A stretch of DNA of 41,208 nt from assembly GCF_000960765.1 (NCBI RefSeq), contig NZ_JYNH01000025.1, forward strand, positions 1 to 41,208, written 5' to 3'. The position numbers and the translations under genes are program-made. Shown in pieces: positions 15,486-23,977 of the stretch. Position 1 is the first letter of the stretch; the number at the start of each line of letters is the position of its first letter. The notes beneath the pieces are model-generated. The model was not told where the DNA came from, did no database searches, and saw only the letters and a program-made list of their open reading frames with translations. This DNA comes from Desulfosporosinus sp. I2. GTDB taxonomy: Bacteria; Bacillota; Desulfitobacteriia; Desulfitobacteriales; Desulfitobacteriaceae.

Positions 15486-16691
15486 TTATTTCAGTGAATT
15501 CATTCGTTCAATGGGATGGACTATATCCGTGATTCGAATCCCAAACGTCTCATTAACGACTACCACTTCACATTTAGCAATCAACTTGCCATTGACGATC
15601 ATATCCACTGATTCCCCTGCCAGACGATCCAGCTCAACGACTGAACCCGGGCCCATTTCTAGGATTTCCTTAATTGTTTTTTTGGCGCGTCCCAATTCAA
15701 CACTTATTTGTAACGGAACATCCAGAATCAAGCTCAGGTTATCAGGTTGTATCATCTGGGGTCCAGGTTGTAGTGTGCCAAATTGTGCTGGTTGAACTGG
15801 TGTTTGCATTCTTGCTTGTGAATTGGGCTGTACCACCCCATAAGAGGGATACTCGGTGGGTGCTGAATAGGGTGGTGCATCATAGACAGGTTGTTGTAAT
15901 GGGGGTGGAGTCTGATAGGCTACGGTTGTAGTCTTAGGTTGAACAGCGGCAGCAGGCTGTGCGGTCGGCGCTGCAGAGGTACCACCACTCATAGCGCCCA
16001 TTAGCTTATCAACCATCCCTTTCGCTACACTGAGCGGGATTACCTGAACAAGAGTACTGTCGATGACATCTTCCACAACCATCCGGAACGAGATCCGTAC
16101 CAGCGTATCATCCGGAGACAGGAAATCCTGAATGACATCTCTCCCTGACGACATATCATTGAGCACTAAATTTGGAGGAGTAATATCGACCATAGCATTA
16201 AACATGGTTGACATGGAGGTGGCAGCGGAACCCATCATTTGGTTCATCGCCTCAGAAATTCCACTAATTTGAAGTTCCGAAAGTCCTTCAGATGGATTTT
16301 TCCCATCCCCCCCCATCATCAGATCCACAATCACTGAACCGTCTCGTTGGGAGAGAATCAAGAGATTTGAGCCCTCAATTCCTGCTTTGTATTTAACATC
16401 ACAAATCACGGAAGGGATAGGATAATCCTGGCGAATCTGAGCCGAGGTCGTTAAGTCGACTTTCGGCGTGGTAATATCCACTTTTTTGCCTAAGAGCTGC
16501 GATAATGTCGTGGCCGCAGTACCCATCGATATATTGGCAATTTCTCCAAGTGTATCTTGTTCTATCTCATTAAGAAGATCCTCTGATGGCGATATCTCTG
16601 GGGCCGATTCCGGCGGTGTCTCCAAGTCTGTTTCTAGCGTTCCCCGAAGCAACGCGTCAATCTCTTCCTGAGAGAGCATCCCATTACTCAT
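15486..16691 (-). CDS. fliY: Flagellar motor switch/phosphatase FliY
   Basis: This 401-residue protein is the Gram-positive replacement for FliN, combining switch and CheY-P phosphatase roles. The N-terminus MSNGMLSQEEIDALLRG is the CheY-P-binding peptide also seen on FliM. The CheC-like middle has both active-site pairs (Glu50/Asn53 and Glu147/Asn150). A Pro/Gln/Tyr-rich linker covers about residues 240-315. The C-terminal ~80 residues are a SpoA/FliN domain (LDVPLQISVELGRAKKTIKE, then GSVVELDRLAGESVDMIVNG). It overlaps fliM by eight bases, with AGGAGGGG before the ATG. Confidence 0.97.
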   Translation of the reverse strand: MSNGMLSQEEIDALLRGTLETDLETPPESAPEISPSEDLLNEIEQDTLGEIANISMGTAATTLSQLLGKKVDITTPKVDLTTSAQIRQDYPIPSVICDVKYKAGIEGSNLLILSQRDGSVIVDLMMGGDGKNPSEGLSELQISGISEAMNQMMGSAATSMSTMFNAMVDITPPNLVLNDMSSGRDVIQDFLSPDDTLVRISFRMVVEDVIDSTLVQVIPLSVAKGMVDKLMGAMSGGTSAAPTAQPAAAVQPKTTTVAYQTPPPLQQPVYDAPPYSAPTEYPSYGVVQPNSQARMQTPVQPAQFGTLQPGPQMIQPDNLSLILDVPLQISVELGRAKKTIKEILEMGPGSVVELDRLAGESVDMIVNGKLIAKCEVVVVNETFGIRITDIVHPIERMNSLK

Positions 16692-17682
16692 CTTGTTCCC
16701 CTCCTTCCTTTATTATTTCTGTAATCTGAACGGCGATATGTTCTCCGTGTAAACCAGGGACTGACTTAAATTTCATAAATTCTCCCACATAGATTGGCAG
16801 CGGATCCTGAACGGATTGGTTCAGTGGGATAACATCTCCCTTCGCAAGGTCTAAGAGGTCCCTAACGAGGATTTCAGAATTACCTAAATACGCAACCATA
16901 TCCACCTTCGCCCATTCGATTTTTTTTCGAATCGCCTGTACCTGTTCTGGAGAAGTGACCTTAGCCTTTGTGGAAAAAAGGAAAAATGTACTTAACTTAT
17001 CTAAAATAGGCTCGAGCACAAGATAGGGCATGCATATATTAATCATCCCCACCGCTTCTCCAATCCGGACTTCAAGAGTTATGAGTACGATCATTTCGTT
17101 CGGCGCTACAATTTGAGTAAACTGAGGGTTTGATTCCATTGACAAAAACTGTGGCTTAAGTTGATAAACCTCTCCCCAAGCCTCTTCAGAAATTAAAATC
17201 ATTTGGCTTAATCGATTTTCAATGATAGTCCTTTCAATTTCCGTTAAATCACGGTTCTTTTCTGTTCCTCCTTGCCCTTGCCCTCCCAAAAGGCGATCCA
17301 CCACAGCAAACGTGAGTGCAGGGCTGACCTCAATTAAAACAGTCCCTTCCAACGGCTCCAATGAGTAAAGGCCTAAGACAGTGGGGCTAGGTAAAGAACG
17401 AATAAATTCATCATAGGTGATTTGCTCAATGGAAAGGACAGAGCTTTCAACAACAGAATGCAAGTTTCCAGAAAGATAAGTGGTAAGCCCTCTGCAAAAA
17501 TTCTCGTGAATATTATGGAGGGAGTGAATATGATCCTTGGAAAACTTATTCGGACGCTTAAAATCGTACACTCGAATCCGCTTTTGAATCTTGGTTGTCT
17601 TCATTTCCTCCACATCAACTTGTCCTTCGGACAGCGCACTCAGCAGTGCATCAATTTCAGCTTGAGTCAAGACGTCTCCCAT
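16684..17682 (-). CDS. fliM: Flagellar motor switch protein FliM
   Basis: This 332-residue protein is the middle layer of the C-ring. It has the CheY-P-binding N-terminus (GDVLTQAEIDALLSALSEG), the FliM middle domain that contacts FliG (with the GQGQGG loop) and a C-terminal SpoA domain (KVDMVAYLGNSEILVRDLLD). I use the ATG at 17682, five bases after a run of six G residues. The preceding TTG at 17685 would add one residue but sits too close to the ribosome binding site. Heptad element D lies directly upstream. Confidence 0.97.
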   Translation of the reverse strand: MGDVLTQAEIDALLSALSEGQVDVEEMKTTKIQKRIRVYDFKRPNKFSKDHIHSLHNIHENFCRGLTTYLSGNLHSVVESSVLSIEQITYDEFIRSLPSPTVLGLYSLEPLEGTVLIEVSPALTFAVVDRLLGGQGQGGTEKNRDLTEIERTIIENRLSQMILISEEAWGEVYQLKPQFLSMESNPQFTQIVAPNEMIVLITLEVRIGEAVGMINICMPYLVLEPILDKLSTFFLFSTKAKVTSPEQVQAIRKKIEWAKVDMVAYLGNSEILVRDLLDLAKGDVIPLNQSVQDPLPIYVGEFMKFKSVPGLHGEHIAVQITEIIKEGGEQDE

Positions 17683-17702
17683 CAAATCCCCCCCTTCTCT
17701 TT

Positions 17703-17790
17703 ATCGATGTTCGTGGTTCGATATTCGTGGTTCGAACCTCATACTTGAAGTTGAGGTTTGTAGCCCGGGATTCAAACTACGAATATCGTA
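17703..17790. repeat. Heptanucleotide tandem-repeat element D
   Basis: About 12.5 units in register. The fliM side has ATCGATG, TTCGTGG, TTCGATA, TTCGTGG and TTCGAAC; the fliL side has CAAACTA, CGAATAT and CGTA. The outer ~17 bases of both ends are inverted copies with a few mismatches (GATATTCGTGGTTCGAA against TTCAAACTACGAATATC). It fills the fliL-fliM gap down to eight bases from the fliL stop codon. Confidence 0.82.
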
Positions 17791-17798
17791 CCGCCACT

Positions 17799-18230
17799 TT
17801 ACTGGTAGACTAACGACAGAAATAGAACATCTGTTACTTTGTTTTCTGCAACTTCATTAAGCCGTTTTATTAACTCTTCTCTCAACTTTTCGCGAGCAGC
17901 TGGGGTTTGTACATCATTGAGGGATTTGTTGGCTAAGACCGTATTAACTCGGTCTTTTAAAAACGCATCCTCGTTCTTTAAGGTAACTTCCGCTTTAGTA
18001 TCGATGAGTTGAAGCGTAATGGACGTCTTGAGAAAGGCCCCCCCCTGCAAATTTACGGTGAACTCGCCGATAGGCAGCAAAGGCCCCGACTTCTTAGGTG
18101 CGCTAGCTAAAGTTCTTGTACTGTCCGAAGTCTTAAAAATATACTTTTGTGCCCCAATTGTTCCACCCACACCTATTCCCACGCTTAAAAGTATCGTAAG
18201 AATCGTAATAATAAGAGATTTTCGTTTCAT
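17799..18230 (-). CDS. fliL: Flagellar basal body-associated protein FliL
   Basis: This 143-residue single-pass membrane protein surrounds the stator and supports torque. After a basic start (MKRKSLIITILTILLSVGIG) and a transmembrane helix comes a periplasmic-type domain with the FliL pattern (LPIGEFTVNLQGGAFLKTSI, then TLQLID). The C-terminus ends VTDVLFLSLVYQ. I use the ATG at 18230; upstream codons to 18269 overlap flbD and are not FliL-like. GTGGAGG lies 13 bases upstream, a little far, so coupling to flbD is likely. Confidence 0.93.
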   Translation of the reverse strand: MKRKSLIITILTILLSVGIGVGGTIGAQKYIFKTSDSTRTLASAPKKSGPLLPIGEFTVNLQGGAFLKTSITLQLIDTKAEVTLKNEDAFLKDRVNTVLANKSLNDVQTPAAREKLREELIKRLNEVAENKVTDVLFLSLVYQ

Positions 18231-18238
18231 AAAATTGA

Positions 18239-18436
18239 TCAATCCTCCACTTTGCAAATCTGGCAGCACCTACGAAATTCGGCGATCCGCTCAATCAGCT
18301 CCTCAATCCGTTCTGACACCACGTATTTATTTCCACCCGCCAACGTAATGACCGTATCTGGGGTTTCTTCCATCGTTTCAATTAGGTCGGAATTTAAAGA
18401 AAATGTTTTTCCATTTAAGCGAGTGACGTAAATCAT
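18239..18436 (-). CDS. swrD: FlbD/SwrD family flagellar protein
   Basis: This 65-residue protein has the full FlbD pattern: MIYVTRLNGKTFSLNSDLIE, then TPDTVITLAGGNKYVV and a helical tail. In B. subtilis the homologue at this position (YlzI/SwrD, just before fliL) raises flagellar torque for swarming. The AGGAGGATTCAAAG ribosome binding site before the ATG supports the start. The final CCQICKVED tail is longer and Cys-richer than usual. The family name is secure; the B. subtilis function is carried over by homology and position. Confidence 0.9.
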   Translation of the reverse strand: MIYVTRLNGKTFSLNSDLIETMEETPDTVITLAGGNKYVVSERIEELIERIAEFRRCCQICKVED

Positions 18437-18463
18437 CTTTGAATCCTCCGTTAATTTAACTCG

Positions 18464-18913
18464 TTATTTAACAGATTTTTTTCCAAGCCAGTGAAGAATT
18501 TGGCCAGTTTCATCCAATACCTTTTGTTCCTTCTGCAACTCTGCAACTCGAAAGGCTGTAGCTTGTTTTTCTTTAAGACGCTCATATTTCTCGACCTCAC
18601 GATGTGCTTCAAATAAACCTCTCCGTGCCGTCTCCATGACAATTTCTTGCTCTCTTCGTTCTGCTTCATAGTGATGTAAGCGCCGCAATTGTAGCACTGC
18701 AAACTGTTGGCAAAGTTTCAGTTCTTCTGGCCGATGACGTCCAGCTTCCCGTTGACCTTCTTGAGCTTCATTATAACACGCTTGTTGTCCCATGCAGGCC
18801 ATGACACAGGCTTGCCAGCGCTGAAGTTCTAGCGCGTACTCCCTTTGTGCCGACTCTAAAACCTGTTTAGCTAGTTGGAGGCTTGCGTCCAAGCGAAAGC
18901 GAAATCGTGCCAT
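18464..18913 (-). CDS. fliJ: Flagellar export chaperone-escort protein FliJ
   Basis: This 149-residue, almost wholly helical protein has the FliJ start MARFRFRLDASLQLAKQ and long charged coiled-coil heptads to the end. FliJ is the central stalk of the FliH-FliI ATPase and shuttles export chaperones. I use the ATG at 18913, because AAGGAGTG lies at the right distance; the in-frame GTG at 18922 is part of that site. Two stable hairpins separate it from fliI upstream. Four Cys residues in the middle (ACVMACMGQQACY) are unusual for FliJ. Confidence 0.9.
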   Translation of the reverse strand: MARFRFRLDASLQLAKQVLESAQREYALELQRWQACVMACMGQQACYNEAQEGQREAGRHRPEELKLCQQFAVLQLRRLHHYEAERREQEIVMETARRGLFEAHREVEKYERLKEKQATAFRVAELQKEQKVLDETGQILHWLGKKSVK

Positions 18914-18929
18914 TATTTTCACTCCTTAT

Positions 18930-18994
18930 CCAGCACTCAACTTTATTTACCTTTTGGGATAGATAAAGTTGAGTGCTGGGTTAGACCCTAACCC
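18930..18994 (-). promoter_or_regulatory. Two hairpins sharing two bases, between fliI and fliJ
   Basis: In the minus-strand RNA a 7-bp hairpin with a 3-base loop (GGGTTAG, GGT, CTAACCC; 18978-18994) comes first. It is followed by a perfect 17-bp hairpin (arms 18963-18979 and 18930-18946, 16-base loop; arm sequence CCAGCACTCAACTTTAT). The two share the CC at 18978-18979. The long hairpin ends six bases before the fliJ ribosome binding site. There is no U-run, so it is not an ordinary terminator. It could protect the upstream message, act as a processing site or tune fliJ translation. Confidence 0.75.
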
Positions 18995-20296
18995 TCACGT
19001 AAAGATTTCCCGTAATTGTTGAAGCGTTTCTTGATATTTGACATGTTCATCTACCCTTTGTCGAGTGAACGCTTGAATGCTGTCCATATGGGCGATGGAG
19101 GCATCAATCTTGGGGTTACTTCCCTGTGTATACGCCCCAATGTCAATGAGATCTTTGGCATCACGGTAAATTGCAATATGTTCACGAGCCTTACCTGCTA
19201 ATTCCATTTGTTCCGTACTGATAACATCATTCATAACTCGACTAACAGATTGTAAAATATCAATCGCCGGAAACTGATTTTGCATAGCGAGTTCCCTAGT
19301 CAAAACAATATGCCCATCAAGAATTCCGCGAACTGAATCCGCAATTGGTTCATTATGATCGTCCCCATCCACTAACACGGTATAGATACCGGTAATACTT
19401 CCTTTCTCCGCCATACCTGAACGTTCCAATAGTTTTGGTAAAAGAGCAAAGACCGAGGGTGGATATCCACGGGTCGCAGGTGGTTCACCCACCGTAAGGC
19501 CCACTTCCCGCTGTGCCATCGCAAAACGGGTCACCGAATCCATCATAAGGAGCACATTTTCCCCTTGATCTCGGAAATACTCAGCGATCGCTGTAGCCGT
19601 AAACGCAGCCTTTAAACGGACTAAAGCAGGTTGATCTGACGTTGCTACAATAATAACTGATCGGGTTAAACCCTCAGGACCTAAATCCTTTTCAATAAAG
19701 TCACGCAGTTCTCGGCCCCGCTCTCCAATCAAAGCGATAACATTGACATCAGCGACGGTATTTCTAGCCATCATGCCCAGCAAAGTGCTCTTGCCCACAC
19801 CAGACCCAGCGAAAATTCCCATCCGTTGTCCACGGCCAATTGTAAGAAGCCCATCGATTGTTCGAACCCCGACACTCAACATGTCCAAGATTCGAGGACG
19901 CAATAAAGCGTTGGGTGGTTTGTTTTGCAGTGGGTACGCTGTTTCTGTCTGCAGCGGACGCTCATCAAGCGGGTGTCCCAATCCATCGAGAATTCGACCG
20001 AGGAGTGCTGGCCCTACTGGCACGGTCAGCTTTTGTCGCTGAGAAAGCACACGGTCTCCCGGTGCAATCCCTTCGAGCTCCCCTAACGGCATGAGCAAAG
20101 TGGTTGAATCCCGAAAGCCAACAACTTCAGCTGGAAGTTCTCGTCCATCACGCGTGATGATATGGCAATATTCACCCACACTGGCTCGCGGGCCAGCTGC
20201 CTCCACCATCAGGCCGACAATTTTTGAGACCCTTCCTTGAGCCGAGATCGGTTCTGTCTGTTCCACAGTCTGGGCTAATCGATTCCAGGCCCCCAT
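18995..20296 (-). CDS. fliI: Flagellum-specific export ATPase FliI
   Basis: This 433-residue F1-beta-like ATPase drives export with FliH and FliJ. It carries Walker A AGSGVGKS (Lys169), the catalytic segment ALIGERGRELRDFIEKDLGP, Walker B LLMMDSVTRFAMAQREVGL and the family signature PPSVFALLPKLLERSG. The ATG at 20296 has GAGGAG seven bases upstream, and the N-terminus (MGAWNRLAQTVEQTEPI) matches other FliI. The first 125 bases are also read in another frame by the end of fliH. Confidence 0.98.
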   Translation of the reverse strand: MGAWNRLAQTVEQTEPISAQGRVSKIVGLMVEAAGPRASVGEYCHIITRDGRELPAEVVGFRDSTTLLMPLGELEGIAPGDRVLSQRQKLTVPVGPALLGRILDGLGHPLDERPLQTETAYPLQNKPPNALLRPRILDMLSVGVRTIDGLLTIGRGQRMGIFAGSGVGKSTLLGMMARNTVADVNVIALIGERGRELRDFIEKDLGPEGLTRSVIIVATSDQPALVRLKAAFTATAIAEYFRDQGENVLLMMDSVTRFAMAQREVGLTVGEPPATRGYPPSVFALLPKLLERSGMAEKGSITGIYTVLVDGDDHNEPIADSVRGILDGHIVLTRELAMQNQFPAIDILQSVSRVMNDVISTEQMELAGKAREHIAIYRDAKDLIDIGAYTQGSNPKIDASIAHMDSIQAFTRQRVDEHVKYQETLQQLREIFT

Positions 20297-21125
20297 GTTC
20301 GAGCTCCTCTCGTAGGGTATGTTCCAATTTATCTAATTGGGCTTCTAGTCGACCGTCAAAAACACCTTCTTGACACTCTAGGAAACAGTCTCCAGAATTC
20401 AAAGACTCATCAATAATCCAAGGACAGGGTAGGTTCCCTTCGAGCAAATAAGTATCAGTGGGAGCCACGTGAAGCCGCCATCCTTGACGTTCCAAGGGTA
20501 AAAGGGTTAAGGCTTGAATGATGTCAAGCAAGCGTTGGGGTTCAACCGCTATGGTTGAACGAACAATGCGTTCGGCAATTTTTATCGCGAGATGAAGTAA
20601 CTCACTGTCAACTTTTGCATATTCCTCTTGAACCGCCCTCTTTACTAATAGTAAGAGTTGATTGGCATTTTCGGTCAATCGGTTTCCCTCAGTTTCTCCC
20701 GCTTGCCGTCCCGCTTGATAACCCTCCGCTTGGGCTGCGGGATAAATCTCTGCTTGTGCACTCTCGATAACTTCTTGACGTAAGCGCTCCAAGTCGGTTT
20801 GAGATTGAGCAACGATTTCCTGAGCACTAGCTTCAGCCTGAGCTAAAATTTTCTGCGCATCTGCTTTTGCATCAGCAAGGATTTTCGCCGCCTGCTCTTG
20901 AGCGTCTCCAAGAATCCTTCCCGCTTGGTCGATTTCCTCCACTACTAAAAGGGTATCCCTATCCTCAAAAAGTTCAGTTTTAGAGTTCTGGCTCTCTTCT
21001 CCAATATTGACAACCGCTAAACATGTGTCCAACTGGCGAAACCCTTCCAGGCATTCCACTATTCGAGGTGTGGATATCTGTACATCGTAACTTTTGACAA
21101 CGCACCCGTTAATAGATAATCTCAT
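20172..21125 (-). CDS. fliH: Flagellar export ATPase regulator FliH, with odd C-terminal tail
   Basis: This 317-residue protein is the peripheral stalk of the export ATPase. An Ala/Gln/Glu-rich coiled coil (GDAQEQAAKILADAKADAQK region) leads into the FliH glycine-repeat segment (AEGYQAGRQAGETEGNRL) and a C-terminal domain (DGRLEAQLDKLEHTLREEL). I start it at the ATG at 21125, behind GAGGAGGTAGTG; this overlaps the end of fliG by 17 bases. The frame does not stop near fliI but runs 125 bases into it, adding about 40 residues (SPDCGTDRTDLGSRKG and so on). These do not look like FliH and read like fliI out of frame. Either the native stop was lost or there is a frameshift near 20300. Confidence 0.9.
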   Translation of the reverse strand: MRLSINGCVVKSYDVQISTPRIVECLEGFRQLDTCLAVVNIGEESQNSKTELFEDRDTLLVVEEIDQAGRILGDAQEQAAKILADAKADAQKILAQAEASAQEIVAQSQTDLERLRQEVIESAQAEIYPAAQAEGYQAGRQAGETEGNRLTENANQLLLLVKRAVQEEYAKVDSELLHLAIKIAERIVRSTIAVEPQRLLDIIQALTLLPLERQGWRLHVAPTDTYLLEGNLPCPWIIDESLNSGDCFLECQEGVFDGRLEAQLDKLEHTLREELEHGGLESISPDCGTDRTDLGSRKGLKNCRPDGGGSWPASQCG

Positions 21126-22113
21126 CACTACCTCCTCGGGAAATGACAATCGCACCACTTTCCTCAATCTTACGTATTACCTTTACAATGCGCTGCTGAG
21201 CTTCTTCAACATCACGCAAACGCACTGGGCCCATGAATTCCATATCGTCTTTGAGCATTTGACCAGCCCGTGAGGACATATTCGCCATAATTTTTTGAGC
21301 CACTTCGGGATTGGAACCTTTGAGAGCCAACCCCAAATCTTTAGTTTCCACTTCGCGCAAGACCAACTGAATGCCGCGGTCGTCCAGAACGACGATATCT
21401 TCGAAGACAAACATCTGTCGCTTGATTTGTTCGGCTAAATCAGGATCATCTACCTCCAGGGCATCCATGACAACTTTAACTGTTCCTGGATCCGTCCTAT
21501 TAAGAACGTCCACGATACTTTGGATCCCACCCGAGGCCGTATAATCGGTCGGGGCTAAGCTGGAAATCTTGCGTTCTAAGACTTTTTCTATTTCTTTGAG
21601 CACTTCCGGACTCGTGCGGCCCATAGTCGCTATCCGTTTTGCCACATCTGCCTGTCGGTCTTGGTTGAGGCTAGCGAGTAAAGTTGCTGCTTTTTCAACT
21701 GGGAGGTGGGTCATGATCAGAGCGATCGTCTGGGGGTGTTCACCTTGAATAAAGGAAAAAAGCTGTTTGGGATCTGTCCGGCGTACAAGGTCAAAAGGCC
21801 TCATCTTCAGCGAAGTCGACAAGCGACTGATGATATCGAACGCTCGAGTTTCTCCAAGAGCCCGTTCTAATACTTCTCGCGCATAATCGATGCCCCCTCG
21901 AGAAATATAGTCATTCGCCATACACAACTGATGGAATTCTTCTACGACATGATCCCGCTGTTCGGGTGATATTTTCCCGACATTAGCCATTTCAAGAGTC
22001 AACTGTTCAATTTCTGAGTCCCCAAGATGTTTTATCACGTTGGCCGAATTTTCCGAACCTAAGGCAATCATTAGAATCGCAGCTTTTTGGGTTCCCGTTA
22101 AAGTTTGCGCCAT
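21109..22113 (-). CDS. fliG: Flagellar motor switch protein FliG
   Basis: This 334-residue protein is the rotor component that meets the stator. The N-terminal domain (GTQKAAILMIALGSENSANV) binds FliF. The middle has the EHPQTIALIMTHL motif that contacts FliM. The C-terminal domain carries the charged torque helix (DDRGIQLVLREVETKDLGLA) after MFVFEDIVVL. It begins directly after the fliF stop with no gap, and fliH begins within it. Length and all three domains are normal. Confidence 0.98.
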   Translation of the reverse strand: MAQTLTGTQKAAILMIALGSENSANVIKHLGDSEIEQLTLEMANVGKISPEQRDHVVEEFHQLCMANDYISRGGIDYAREVLERALGETRAFDIISRLSTSLKMRPFDLVRRTDPKQLFSFIQGEHPQTIALIMTHLPVEKAATLLASLNQDRQADVAKRIATMGRTSPEVLKEIEKVLERKISSLAPTDYTASGGIQSIVDVLNRTDPGTVKVVMDALEVDDPDLAEQIKRQMFVFEDIVVLDDRGIQLVLREVETKDLGLALKGSNPEVAQKIMANMSSRAGQMLKDDMEFMGPVRLRDVEEAQQRIVKVIRKIEESGAIVISRGGSDEIIY

Positions 22114-23706
22114 CTACTTCTCCTCCGATAGCCATGTTTTCATTAAACGGGCAGCCTCATCCGGGTTATCGCGGGAATATTGTTCAACAGCCTCTTTTGT
22201 CTTTTGCTTTTGGATTTCTTCCACGGTCTTTGCACTTTTCTGAGCAAAATTCAGTTTCGCCTCTTCTTCTGCTAACTGTTGTGCCATGAGTAGTTCTGCA
22301 GTAGCGAGTGACACGGGCTCTGAACCATTTAGATTTAACATTTTGTCAGCACTTGCTTTTCGTGAACGTTTTCGTAAGTAAACGAGAAATAGTATAAGGC
22401 CGAGTAATGCGACGGCTCCAATTTCGGCATATAAGACAAGCTGCTGCCGTTTTTGAGCGCTTTCCATTGCCGATAATTCTTTCTGTAAATCTGTTTTATT
22501 AAAGGGTATAGCAGCAACTTGAATATCATCTCCACGGTTAGCATCCACTCCTGCTGCAGAAGCTACTATCGTTTTGATTTGGTCCAGCTGGCTCTGGGTA
22601 ACTATATCTGCATCTGCCATCACCGAGACGGAAAGGCGTTTAACACTACCAGGACTGACCATTTGTTCTTCTTGTGTTGTGTCCACCTGATAGTTTTTAG
22701 TACTGGTGATTTTCGTAGAAGTAGAATTTACACCCTGGGCAGTAGGATACGTCGGAGCTCCATTGGCAGGCAATCCCGGTGTCCCTCCGGCCGCTAAAGT
22801 GCCATTTGTAATACTTTCATTAGAACTCTGCTCACTGACCACTGCACCCGGTCCATTGATCTGTTTAGTTATTTTTTTCTGATCAAAGTCCAATACCGCA
22901 CTGATTCGAACAACCGTCTTACCCGAGCCCAGCACTCGATCGAGCATACTCTGAAGTGATTTCCGAGTATCTTCTTCGATCGTTTGTTTAAGCTGATATT
23001 GGGTAACTGTCAATTTTTCAGGGTCATTTTTTTTTCCTAAGACATCTGATAAAACATTTCCGCCAGCATCCACAATCGTCACGTTCTCCGGTTTCAGACC
23101 TTCCACTGAACCAGCCAACAAGTTGGCAATGGCACGCACCTGATCTTCCCCAAGTTTCGTGCTCGGGGCAAGTTTCAAGGTTACCGCTGCAGTTGCCGTT
23201 TTTTGGTTATCCACAAAGAGTGACGGTTCAGGCATCACGATATGTACGCGTGCATCCTCCACACCGTTCAATGTCTTTAAAGTATTCTCTAATTCGTTCT
23301 GTAATCCAAGCGCATAACGCAATTTCCGATCAGCATCCGTCTCACCCAGGCGCATGGTATCCAAATTACTAAAGCTGAATTTACTTTCTTGAGGGAGCCC
23401 TGCACCGGCAAGTTGCAAACGCAGGTCTGCAGCAGACTGTTGCGGGACCATGACGGTTGACCCATTATCCGCCAGCTGATAATCCGCTTTCAAGTCTTTT
23501 AGTTTCGTCGTGATCGCTCCAGCATCAGCATCATTAAGCTTGGTAAAGATCGCCACATACTGTGGGCGCCCAGCCCACATAACCAGGTAAATCAACGCTC
23601 CAGCAACTAAAAGAGGAGCAAGCACCGTTATAATTTTCTGTGGGCTAGAAAGGTTATTCCAAAAGGTTTGTACTGATTGCTTAATTCCGGCCCAAGAAAA
23701 ATCCAC
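22114..23706 (-). CDS. fliF: Flagellar MS-ring protein FliF
   Basis: This 530-residue protein builds the MS ring in the membrane. It has an N-terminal membrane helix (IITVLAPLLVAGALIYLVMW), the YscJ/FliF ring domains (AGAITTKLKDLKADYQLADN, then LGLQNELENTLKTLNGVEDA) and a C-terminal helix (LYAEIGAVALLGLILFLVYL). The cytosolic tail (RDNPDEAARLMKTWLSEEK) is the FliG-binding peptide. The start is a GTG at 23706, eight bases after AAAGGAGG. Heptad element E lies directly upstream. Confidence 0.98.
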   Translation of the reverse strand: MDFSWAGIKQSVQTFWNNLSSPQKIITVLAPLLVAGALIYLVMWAGRPQYVAIFTKLNDADAGAITTKLKDLKADYQLADNGSTVMVPQQSAADLRLQLAGAGLPQESKFSFSNLDTMRLGETDADRKLRYALGLQNELENTLKTLNGVEDARVHIVMPEPSLFVDNQKTATAAVTLKLAPSTKLGEDQVRAIANLLAGSVEGLKPENVTIVDAGGNVLSDVLGKKNDPEKLTVTQYQLKQTIEEDTRKSLQSMLDRVLGSGKTVVRISAVLDFDQKKITKQINGPGAVVSEQSSNESITNGTLAAGGTPGLPANGAPTYPTAQGVNSTSTKITSTKNYQVDTTQEEQMVSPGSVKRLSVSVMADADIVTQSQLDQIKTIVASAAGVDANRGDDIQVAAIPFNKTDLQKELSAMESAQKRQQLVLYAEIGAVALLGLILFLVYLRKRSRKASADKMLNLNGSEPVSLATAELLMAQQLAEEEAKLNFAQKSAKTVEEIQKQKTKEAVEQYSRDNPDEAARLMKTWLSEEK

Positions 23707-23726
23707 CCTCGGCTCCTCCTTTCATT

Positions 23727-23977
23727 TTCGATGCACGAAGTTCGATGTTCGATGCTCGAATGGAGCCGTTCGTTTCGAACGATTCAAACAACGAACCTCG
23801 TGCCTCGCGCCTCGCATTAAATTATTTTCTATAAATCTATGGGGGTTCTTAATACCCCCTGAAAAAGCACGCTTAAAAACGTATCTCTTTATAACAACCT
23901 ACTAATACACGAATCGAGACGTTCGTTATAGAACGTTTCCAACATCGAACCTCGTGCTTCGAGCATCGTGCCTCGAA
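23727..23977. repeat. Heptanucleotide repeat element E: two heptad tracts around a ~90-bp core
   Basis: The tract beside fliF (23727-23817, 13 units) has TTCGATG, CACGAAG and CTCGAAT units, turning to CTCGTGC, CTCGCGC and CTCGCAT. The tract beside fliE (23908-23977, 10 units) ends with CATCGAA, CCTCGTG, CTTCGAG, CATCGTG and CCTCGAA. The core between them is AT-rich and holds a GGGGGT/ACCCCC hairpin at about 23841-23859. The element ends exactly on the base before the fliE stop codon. The outermost units are inverted relative to each other. Confidence 0.82.

Noticed and set aside
23841-23859. Terminator in the core of heptad element E
   Set aside because: The GGGGGT/ACCCCC hairpin is not followed by a U-run on either strand, and it would split fliE from fliF.
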